Assembly: GCA_914767715.1 (NCBI GenBank)
Contig: OU612068.1
Span: forward strand, 23,932,001-23,996,000
DNA from: Membranipora membranacea
Lineage: Eukaryota; Bryozoa; Gymnolaemata; Cheilostomatida; Membraniporidae
DNA: 64,000 bases
Direction: 5' to 3'
Both the position numbers and the translations under genes were made by a program. The notes under the pieces were generated by a model. The model was not told the DNA's origin. It did not search any database and saw only the letters and a program-made list of their open reading frames with translations. This document shows positions 29,401 to 40,000 of the stretch, piece by piece. The first letter of the stretch is position 1, and each line of letters begins with the position of its first letter.

Positions 29401-31907
29401 AACTCAGGTTTCGAATCCTCCCAGGCTGAGAGCCCTGCTTATCCAGGGAATAAAAAAAATTGAAGTGGAGCTGAGCTCCACTTCAAGAAGGGTGTTTATA
29501 ACCAAGTGGAGCTGAGCTCCACTTACTCACTGTACAAAAGTACCACTGCCTACAACTCACCTACAGCTACACAGATTTGCTCAATAAGAACTATTAGTTC
29601 AACTCCATCCTTTTCATTCAGGATAGTATCAGTGTCCTTACTGAGGGATGTTTCTTCATCAATTCTGTTTTGAGTAGCTTTGGCAGCCTTCTGTTTCTCT
29701 ACCAACTTACTCTGTAACTCTTGAATATCTTTGTGAAGTTCCGCTAGATTATTCCTTTCATTAGAAAGCTGCACAAAATAAAAGCAATGGACATAGTTAA
29801 ATATTTGATAAAATTATGCCGCATAATCACCATAGCCATATCAAATACCATCTTTTCCAGGTCGCTGACAATGGCATACCTACTTGTATAATGGATGATT
29901 ATGGGTGACAAGCTAACTGCACAATAATTTAGGAAAAAAAGTTGCACTTTTTGGAGTGACATGTCATCACAATTTCCCTGATAAATGTTCCAGAATGTTA
30001 TGCAAAATATTAAATTTTATATATCCTTTGAGGTTCAAGGTATCTACATCTACATATAGAGCTAAAATAATATGAGAAGAAAATTTATGACTGACCTTCT
30101 TCTAGAACCCACAATTTTTAATGCTTTTACTGTGGGTGTAAAGTAACGTATATAATGTTTATTCATGGAGTACTATTAGTGATTTAATTTAACAAAAGTG
30201 ATCATCATGCCTCGTGAATGCACAACTTCATAACACACAGATACGAGGAAAACAATAAATGATAAGTAACAAAAACCTGCTGCTTTCCCTTTTTTCGCCA
30301 CTGATTCAGTATTTCTTTGGTTTCGACTATAACTTTATCAAGTTGCTCGGCTAGGTGGCGTTTATTTTGTGATGAGCATCCATCCGCAGTAGCTGCACAC
30401 CTGTGAAAACCGGTAACATCAGAATAATATTTTTTAACCAACCATGGAGAACTCCTTTATCATACTACTTTGTCAGACGAGAGATAACATTCAAAATCAA
30501 ATAGTATTGTTACTGTTTTTCTTCTAACATGGGAATATCCATAGACTCATTATAAACAGGTCAGTAGCTGTCACTCGGCTCCAAGTGACAAGGCTAGGTT
30601 AAGACCACAAAAAAGACACATACGGTTATTAAATGATCAACAAATTCATGCACCAAACCAGGTTCCATGTGTACAATGCAATTTCTCAATAAGAATCCGA
30701 TATTTGCTCACTTGAAACAAAGAAATATTTTGCAGCTCTTACATCTGGCCTCCACAGGTCTATCTGAGCATAAGTAACACTGCAACACTGTAGCAGAAAT
30801 CGTCCAGTGCATTTTTACAATGTTGGTAGAAGAACTCAGTACTTACATATTGTCATTGTACTTAACTTCTCACCTCTTTCTCAACCATATTGAATTACAA
30901 TTACGAAAACGTTTAAACCAGGACAGTAGCGCAGAATTTTAAGTATAGTTATCCTTATTATCTGCTGTATAAGGCAGTGTAAGTTATGACTCATAGTGAA
31001 GTTCCTGATTTGCCATTAGGGTTGTCACCAAATCAAGTAAAATGCATTGCAGGAGGAAATGGTATTAGGTCCACATTAGGTACATTAGGTACATACAGTT
31101 ACCCTCATGCAAGACGGGTTTGCAAATGAGTTTGGCTCAGCTGCAAACCAATGTGTAACAACTTCATTTTGATAGTAAAGAACATGTGTTTTGTCTATAG
31201 TAAAGGATCAAGCATATATTTTGTTGTCTTTGTCGCAGAGCACACATTCTAGGGGCCTACAACTCAAAATAAGTTAAACTTTGAAAGCAAAGCTTAGATG
31301 GCCATGATTATACAAAGTACCATCATAGGACTTTCCGCCAGATGGATCGTTGAGATGATCTCTCAGATAATTAGAAATGTAGCAGACTGGAAATCCACCA
31401 TCTGGTACAGTAATATCTCTTCTACATTCTGGACATTGTAATCTTCCTTGCCCTCCTGCCAACTGATCTGTAAACCACATAGTACCAGGAAACATTGAAT
31501 GAGGCTCTAACAATAGTTCCTATTCAAAATTATTTTAATCTATTTCGCAATCCAAACCTCTTGGACTAAATTCCTCAAAATGTACAAAGCTACGGAAGCT
31601 AGCAAAATTGCGCGTTTTGACCAAGGCCTTAGCAAAGACATCAAAAGTGACCCAGTGCCAACCATGACAAAACTGGAATTTCAAAATGACATCATGAAGA
31701 CCTAGAGAGTAACCAAGGGTCGTCAGAGGCAAGAGACACACACAATACTGTAACTTAGTCCATCAAGTCTTACTCACCAATACATTCTTGGCAGCATTTA
31801 TGTCCACATGTCAGAATTCTTAATGTTTTCTGTTCCATACAGACTCTGCATTCTATTTCCTTTTCGATATCTGCTCCTGGTAACACTACAGGCTTCGATT
31901 CTGCCAT
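26432..31907 (-). CDS. RING/B-box/coiled-coil protein fused to A20-type zinc fingers, copy 2
   Basis: Six exons: 31907-31778, 31467-31280, 30779-30712, 30400-30277, 29768-29561, 26826-26432 (1113 nt, 370 aa). Exons 1-5 have exactly the same lengths and phases as copy 1. The RING (CRVC, CGHKCCQEC, CPEC), B-box and coiled coil are intact. The last exon begins DTSVTNPLNSDDN, as in copy 1, and then continues in frame into a duplicate of the OTUD7 final exon. It carries two CxxC-x10-CxxC modules: [18 protein letters not shown] and CKRAGC-x10-CRDC. The product would be a candidate E3 ligase with A20-like, possibly ubiquitin-binding fingers (inference). A 2-kb hAT element sits in the last intron, so splicing of the final exon needs transcript support. 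Confidence 0.75.
27501..29548. mobile_element. hAT-like DNA transposon, non-autonomous, in an intron of RING copy 2
   Basis: Terminal inverted repeats CAGTGGTACTTTTGTA... and ...TACAAAAGTACCACTG are flanked by the 8-bp direct repeat CCTACAAC (27493-27500 and 29549-29556). An 8-bp duplication with CAG-type ends is typical of hAT. Copy 1 has a single uninterrupted TCTACAAC at 23753-23760, the empty site. Inside are a LINE reverse-transcriptase scrap (29322-29083, minus), an ORF of unknown origin (27810-27538, minus) and tandemly duplicated 100-bp blocks at 28105-28460 and 28230-28755. The right end has a palindrome AAGTGGAGCTGAGCTCCACTT twice. No hAT transposase was recognised. Confidence 0.85.
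29083..29322 (-). pseudogene. Non-LTR retrotransposon reverse-transcriptase C-terminal fragment
   Basis: The translation contains FEDYVQRIAGKASQRMYVVK, then an MMFKSCVVSLFMY segment. This resembles the region after the catalytic core in CR1/RTE/Jockey-type reverse transcriptases (xxYVxxIxxKAxxRLYxLxxL...xxYxSxVxSxLxY). It is only about 80 codons and lacks the YADD region. It lies wholly inside the hAT-like element and recurs in the related copy at 58710-59006. Confidence 0.55.
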
Positions 31908-32019
31908 CTCAATTCCTAAAGCACAAAGTGTAAAGTTTGCTTCCTACTAGGCCAGGCAAAATTGTATGCAATCCACTTCTATTTGTGTTGTGAAGCAACT
32001 TGCGAATGTACAATGTGAA

Positions 32020-33141
32020 ACCAAGGAGTTAGAGTTAAATAAACAACGGTGCTCACTGGGTTAAGGTGTGGCTACATGTCACGATGTAATCACAGGCCGA
32101 TGGCATGTCTAGACATGCTAGGCCGATCTCACACTGCTACACAGGCCTATGAGTTAGTACTCGATGGTTTAGTGAGTTATAGTGGGGTAATAAATCAGGT
32201 GCCTATATTGACCAATTAACTCCCTCAGTTCAATCGATTGACCAATGATATTTAATGGGCGTGTTAACAAATGACCGGATATGTCATATTAAATCCGGGT
32301 CTTTGTCACTTAGAATCTTCACCAAATAAAATTTCATTCTTCTGTAAAATTGATTTTCCTATGCTATACTATGGATGTCATGTCAGGACAGCTTCCATTT
32401 CCAAGTGATACAGCTATTACCTTCCATATTTTCACTACAGCACCACTCCTATCTTTGTAGTTATGGTCTTTTTTATCATAAATAGGAGGATGTGATTTAA
32501 CTACAGATATTATCAACTTCTCCATTTTTGATAGCCTGTCACAATTTGATAGATGACGTGTTTAACCGCGTAATTATTTAAGCAAGCAATCAACAACCAA
32601 TCAGCATAGAGGATCGTCTAGATCACTCGGGCAAAAGACCAACAAGTTGGATGTCCACTTAACACGAGTAATCACTCGTGCGGATCCACCGATTAACCAC
32701 TTGTGACCCCAAATCGATGTAAAAATCGTGACATGTAGCCACACCTTTAGTATAGTGTGTTATCTTAGCGATCACATAACAGTTAGCTCTTTCATATGAT
32801 ATCAACAAACAAGTGCTAGGTGCATGTGTTGGGATTTCCATAGAGTACAAAGGTGAAAATGGTGTGATTTGAGGATTTTTACAACTTTGGCCATGATAAT
32901 AATGACATGACAGTAATTCAGCTGGGTATACTTGGCAACAGAAAGATATAAGTCTTTTCTAATGGTGAGGATACTTTATTTGATAATATGTGCTATCTTA
33001 ATGTGTTTACTGTCACAATATGCAATTGAAATTATTCATCTTGTTCAGCCATTTTGTGTTTCATGTGCGTCGGTAGTTAGGTCATATATAGTATCATTAG
33101 ATTGGTCACATGACCACCCCCCTTCCCTCTAACTCCTTGGT
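32020..33141. mobile_element. Inverted-repeat element in the RING copy 2 upstream region
   Basis: ACCAAGGAGTTAGAG at 32020-32034 and its complement at 33127-33141 bound a 1.1-kb insertion. GAA lies directly outside both ends, a possible 3-bp target duplication. The corresponding region upstream of copy 1 (about 26095-26105) lacks the insertion, so it arrived after the tandem duplication. A smaller element is nested inside. No transposase was seen. Confidence 0.68.
32064..32746. mobile_element. PIF/Harbinger-like MITE nested in the larger insertion
   Basis: AGGTGTGGCTACATGTCACG begins the element and its complement CGTGACATGTAGCCACACCT ends it. Both sides carry TTA (32061-32063, 32747-32749). 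A 3-bp TWA duplication is characteristic of PIF/Harbinger transposons (established). 683 bp without a coding ORF. Confidence 0.75.
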
Positions 33142-33487
33142 GAAACTGCCTATCCTTATCAAGATTTTATGTGAGCTAAGATAACACACTACACTAACCT
33201 AGTGAGCACTGTTGTTTGTTTTTTGTTAGGGCAATTTTTTTCATAACATAAATGTAACCATAAAAGAAAGGTCATAGATTTCGATTACTTTCCTTACTTG
33301 GGCCAATAAGTTAAAGGGACTAATTCCTTGCTTAGAGACTACCTACCTAAATAAGTCGCAAGTGTCAGTCATGGTTTGTTCTAGAATCTTCATTGCTGTT
33401 GCAGTAACATGTCAGTAACCGTCGCATTTAAAGAGAGAAATTCAAACTGTTCAGGAACTGAGGGACTGTCCAAAATATTAGTAATGG

Positions 33488-33570
33488 TGGTTGATTAAAA
33501 CTGGTTGATTAAAACTGGTTGATTAAAACTGGTTGATTAAAACTGGTTGATTAAAACTGTTTGATTAAAA
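33488..33570. repeat. 14-bp tandem repeat, six units
   Basis: TGGTTGATTAAAAC repeated head to tail; the sixth unit is slightly diverged. It lies between RING copy 2 and the end of the OTUD7 gene. Confidence 0.9.
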
Positions 33571-33669
33571 TCCGGCGGTCATATCACACAACACACACCG
33601 AAGCATGGGTGGTGAAACATTGGTTGCAATTTCTGCACCAGGTTGCCTGGTCGGAGCACACCTGGAGGC

Positions 33670-33760
33670 CAACCAAACCCAAGTATTTGATGGACCTTAG
33701 ATGCTTGCATGCAGAAGGACCATTGCTCTAACCAACTGAGCTACCTCCTACTCCAAGAGA
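33670..33760 (-). repeat. tRNA-derived SINE fragment
   Basis: On the minus strand GGTAGCTCAGTTGGTTAGAG is a good Pol III A box / D-arm. The anticodon-loop and T-arm region that follows is degenerate, with no clean GGTTCGAATCC B box and no acceptor-stem pairing. It is therefore a SINE relic, not a tRNA gene. Confidence 0.55.
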
Positions 33761-34076
33761 GAGAACTTAAGGTGTGATTCGGCCAAGCTTTTTTTGCATT
33801 TTCTAAACAAAATAAATTTCAATCAATGACACTTGAAAATTCATTGGTGCATATAGCTTGAGGGAATAGGGAAAAAATATACCAGGACAGGGACATAAAG
33901 CAACAAGTCCAGAAAAAATGGTAAATTAATATTTCATAATTAGTTGCAGGACTTCATTAATAAATAGAAGTTCACCCTAACACATACATACAACTGAAAA
34001 AATCAACTACGCATTGTGTTGTAAAAAAAATAGAGTGGTGTCCAATGAGTATGCTAAAAACAGTATGTCATGATCA

Positions 34077-37000
34077 TCAATAAGAATATTTCAGGTTGGA
34101 AGCTGGTGTATTTCTCGAGCTGTAGAATCTTTTCTCCTTGGCATCACAATCCCTGCATAGTCCAACATTTGATGATGCACTATTATTACATCCGACTCTC
34201 TTGCACCTTGTTAATTGGGCAGCCCTCATAGCAGCAAAATGACCTCCAACAGGATTATTCATTCTTGTTCTACAGTTGATGCATATTCTCTGAGCGTTAC
34301 TGGTGAGGGCGTTACAATAAGAGCACTGCTTTAGGCCACCACCACCAGTTCCAGCGGAAAGTCGCCTTGATGGTGCCCTAGTATCAGTTGAGCCATATTG
34401 GTGATGCGTTATTGGTATCTCCCGTGCACTCCCCAGGTCCTCATAGCGACTCTTATTGTATGCTGTACGAGGTTGTGCTGATACCATATGTAAATAGTTC
34501 TGTGGCATTACAGGGTCAAGCCCCAGTGTTATGGTTGTCTTGTGACTTTCTCGTGGTCTTACTGGATCTGGATCCCTTTTTAGATATCCCTGAGGATTTC
34601 TATCATAGGGACTCGTAACATAGGAGCTCTCTAAAACATTTAGCAAGTAACATTGTCATATTATGTCATGCAAGCAAGTTAAAGGGAACACATCTGTACA
34701 ACTATATGAACTACATATAGCCATATTGTGCACAATGAAAAGTTTTGATCAGCCATATCAGCTACCTGCAGTGCATGAACATCAAAACTAGTTGAATCCT
34801 TTTTTGCCCACCTACCTTGATAGAGAAAATTTCCCAACTAGCAATATTTTTCATAGCTCAAAGACACATAGTGGTTAGTAATCTCAAAACAACCATTACC
34901 TGGCTGTAAAGACAATTTGACCTATTACCTGTTGATGTGTTGGCGGGAAAACGATGCGGAGCTGTTTGACTTGTGAGTGAAGATCGTTCATATTCACGAT
35001 CCCGTATCCCAGCTATTGTGTGACGGGTAACTATTTCATCAGGACTGTTTGACATGGCAACTCTGTACTCTTCCATGTTCTTTTGAGAACCTTTAAGAAA
35101 AAATTAAAACGTCCTTGCAAATCTGTCTGAAGTACAAATATTGTTTTTTATGATGAAGAGGGCTGAAACAGCAAAGTCCCGCTTCTGCCAAAACTTAAGT
35201 CTTGTCAGCAAACAAACTGAATGATGTTTCAACATTATGAGCCTCGAATTTTTAAGCTCACCATTAGAACTTGGGGATTTGATGCCTGATTTCTCCTTTT
35301 CCTCATCCACTTCAATAAATTCTTTATGACATCTTGAGCAGTAGAAAAAGTTGGCCTCAGTTCCCATAAACTCCCCACACTTCCTGCAGGGCCGAGTCTG
35401 TGCTGCTCCTTCTGATTGTCTGTAGCATGTGGAACACAGGCCACCTTGTTCTTTAGTGCCAAGGTACTGCGTACACTGTTTACACATTTGGCCGCCTGCA
35501 GGACTGACCGCAGAAGGAGAAATGCTACCAGATATATTTTGTGTATTTACACTTAGGGTCTTAGCATAGTCTTTAGTGGCAATGGCAGGGATTGTTTTAG
35601 GGTCAACTAGTAGGTTTAGTCTCTTCTTCTTTTCAAATTCTTCACTGTGAAAAGAAAAATTTTTAAGAAATCATAAATAAAGCCAGATGATGATAATGGT
35701 ACCAGAGAAAAGTTACAATCTGGAATGCCAATGGTTGCTTCAGTTTGTGTTTGGGTTTCGATGCTGCACACACATGAATCTAAGAGGTTCATGTCACTGT
35801 ATTACAACAAAACTGAGAAACTTAAGCGGCTCATGCCCATGTTGCTTTGCTATATGATGACAAATACAGCATGAACTTATAACAAAAATTGGAATTGAAA
35901 AAAATACAACAAAGAAAATAACCACTAACTGACTGCTTTAGAGATTGAAACATCACCATACCTTGTTAAGCTGATGTATTTATCCATATCTTTCTTATAG
36001 GACTTTGGTGTTTTGATGGTGAGTTTTGCGCACATAATCAGCTCTTTACCAGGTTCCAGCTCAGGGTCCGAGATCATGTGCACCAGCTTTTTCTCAGCAC
36101 TCTTACTCTTGCTGACTTTGTTACCAGGAATTATCTTCTCCTTAACTTTCTTCAGGTTTGACTGTTTTTTCTGTTTACCATCCTTACTGTTCAGCGACTG
36201 GAAAGCAAAAAATATCAAACATTGCAAATATATACGAAAAATACCCCTACTGGAACAAAAGACATCACTAGGAATAATCGCAATGACAACCGTATATTAT
36301 ATATGCCAGTGACTGAACAGCTACTGACAATGCCAATAATCCTGGTCCTTAAGAAGATAAAACATCCATGCATGCTTTAATTAGAATTTTTATGTGAAAC
36401 TTCCTGATTATATTCATAGGAGCTGTTGATTGTCATCTCATTATGCAAGTGGGAACAACTCCAATACAGCTAACTGACTTGTAATATTTGACACAAGGGG
36501 CTAAATATGTAAAAGTCAGCTTTATCATTGATTTATTACTTGATATTCTAGATCATTTAGTACAGCTGTACTTACATTGGTTGAGCCGGAGTCTGAACCA
36601 TCGGAACTGTTTTCCTGTATCTGATCAATAGGGATATTTCTGACCTGCAAAACCATTTAAATTACGAGCTCAGTACTTACGCTAGACATATTATAAAGTT
36701 TCAGTTTATCAACAAAACAACAATAGATACTACATTATCTATACTACGATAAATATCACAATACAGGTACGGGTTGTAGTTCTATTAGAAAAGCAACTAC
36801 AATGATTTGAAGCGGTTGGTAGATGTGGGGTTTTCTTTCAATATCATGTAATATCTAGTCTCAGTACCTCGAGATAATCCTGCACTGCCCCGATCACACC
36901 CATCATCGTACACTTATCCTCTGGAAGGTTATTCCAGTCAACAGAAGAGCCGGGATCAACAAAGAAATGCATGGGTAATAAGTCACATTGCGGTCCGGTC

Positions 37001-40000
37001 AGGGGAATCACATCTACAATATAAAGGGTTGACAATGTAAGCTGTGACAGCGGAATCATGGTAAAGCCGACGGGCTTTTTCGACAGGAACTTGGTTGAGA
37101 TAATGTTAGAGTTTGACACTTCCGATGATACTGCTTAATCGTTAACAATATATATTTCATGGGGTCAAGCTGGTTTATGTTGTAAGTTGATGAACTCAGA
37201 CACTGCGAGGTGATTGATAATGCAGCCACTATAGCTGTGCTCAAATTAAGGATAACAATAATAATGTCTACATGAGAATAATTCATTTTCCTCCCTAGCA
37301 TAGGAGGATTCGGTACTAGCTTCAACAAAGATAAAAAAATTTACCTCTAAGAGAGCTGCTATGTTCAGATTTTTGTTTACTGGGAGCCATGGTAACAACA
37401 GCAGTGAAGTGACTTCTATCGTAAGCTAGGAGCAGAGGAGTTTTATCACATTCTGAGGGCTGACACTCGAGAGGCAGGTATATACCTGTAAACACAGCAT
37501 GAAAAACCTCAAACAACACAGCTTGTTATGACCTAGCCTGTCTTGACAAGCTTTATTGTGGGTGTGGGGAAAAACCTCCAACAACACAGCTTGTCAAGAC
37601 AGGCTAGGTCATAAAAAGGAGTTCCTCTTACTCCTATGTCATATATACTATAGACTTAAACATGGCATATAAGGCAAATAGAGCGTTTTAAGAAAAAGCA
37701 TTTTGCGAGCTTGTACAGTTCAATGTGACAGGACAGAATGGTACCATTAATATCAAATCAGACAAAGCTCCCACACAGACTTTGGCTGGTGTGTTTTCTT
37801 CCCACTCAACAATTATGGTATCTATGTGTAAATATGTAGGCCTAATGAAGAAAAAATGTCCTCTACGATTGTTTCATTCCGTATCGTAAAAGTGGTGGCT
37901 AGCAGATCATCAGCAGCTAGTTGAAACACATTTTATATGCCCTTATTTATAAAACACACCTCCAAATGGTATAGGAGACAGAGGGAACCCATCGACATCT
38001 CTCAGCACTGAGTCAGCAAACACAATAATCGGTCTCTTCAATATCTGAGCTAGTACGTACACATGAAACTCCTCAAGAAACTCATAATAAACTACAGATC
38101 TGAAATATAAAACAGAGAGTGCGATTTCATTAATCGATAACATGACTCATTATCAGCAAATTTGATGGGTTGGGTGCTAAGGTGATTAGATTTGGCATTG
38201 GCATTCCAAAGCTTCAAAATCAATTACCTAGAATACCAGGATTCGGAATTGCGTTAAATTTTGTGATGTCAAGCAATATTTTGTAACATACCTCGGGTCT
38301 TCACTGTCGTCACTGTCAACATATTTCTTTGAAATAGCCGATAACTGAAGTAAATTCTCCCATTCAATCTGCCATTCCTCCTCAGAAAACACCAGACTCA
38401 TCTGTGATATAACACACAGAGTTATATCATCATAAATCAATCCTCAAACAGACTACAAATCAAGTTATTGAGCTTCTAACTAAACCATTAAACTTTCTAA
38501 ACGACCCAATATAGATAAGATAGATAAGCAGTCAAAATGACATGTATTTTCTTATGAATAAATAACTTCTTACTTTGCTATTCTAATTGATTTATTGTAT
38601 ATCACACTATTGTCAATATAATTTGATTTATACGATTGAATTGGTAAGTCTTTGCATTATGTTTTATCATGGTGTCATTATGAGTTACTTCACTTTCACA
38701 AATGAGGCCATACCAACAATACTTTTCAAAGGCCATATTACAAGAAGAGGTATACAGATACACCAAAGGGTGCTGGGATGATCAACCTATTATGACAATG
38801 TTCTATGAGGGCTGTAATGAAGGCAGATGACATTTGCTGCATGTTGCTTGTAGAGGCTTTCTCTGCTTCAGCCTAACTAATTTTTTCAATAATTAGAAAA
38901 ACATCAACCTATCGCACAAATGTATCAAAGTTTGAAGATCATGTTGGCACAGACAAAATAACCCAAGCAAAACAAAATTATACTACACGGGCAAAATGAT
39001 GCATCCCAGTAGGCTACCCCCTCTGACCTAATAAAAATAAAGAGATTTCTCAGCTATCAATACCAAGCACATTCTGTTGATAATAAATCACAAGGGGAGT
39101 TCCTCGTTTGCCATCCCAAGAAACAAAAGCAGCACGGTGACACACATACCTCCATATTTCCCTGCGTTTGTTGCCATCTCCATCGTCTATACAAAGCACC
39201 GGACATATTTTCAGATTTCAGTCGCTTGTGTAACTCAACCCGCAGATTTAGAAATTTGTCTTGTAATCCCCACATCGCTGTAACAATGACAATGAAAATA
39301 AAATTTTGCGTTAACTTTGTTAGATCTGAATATAGCCAGTCGTGTCTAAGATGAGATGTTTATATAGTGTATGTATATAATATATATATGTTATATATAC
39401 ACAATATAACCATATATATATATATGTTTCAAGGTATTTTGCAGCACAAAAATAGCATTGGATATGTCTATAGACCAGGATACATATGAAGGACGGCACC
39501 TCAGGCCAATAAGTAAGAGAAGCTAACTATATTTTTTTTGGTTGTGTTTGAGCGTTATCATAGCAGTGAGGGTTGTTTTTTATCCCACTAACTGTACCAT
39601 TTTGTTTGTCTGCCAGCCACCATTTCTCAAGGGATTATAGAGAGGGGGGTAATTGCCAGTTAACTCACATTGATAAAGGTTAATTAAATAATAAGGACTC
39701 AAACAACACCCTTCATACAGTGCTTACTATGGCTGCTTTAGTGAATCATGATGGAAATAGTAGGTAATCTCAAGTCAGACAATATGCTAACCGCTTTAGC
39801 ACCTACAAACTTATTTCGGAACACTGTTACTTATATTATTTGTCCTAGACAGGAAAAAGCTTAGGCCAGTTTAATGATTGTCTGTCCCAAAGTGGCCAAA
39901 GACAGTTTGCCTCACAGGTTTTTCTTGTTGTAAAAGGTCATTTGTGGTAAAAGGGAGGGGGGTTGAATTACCTAAGGAGGCAGCATGTAAGAGACAGTTG

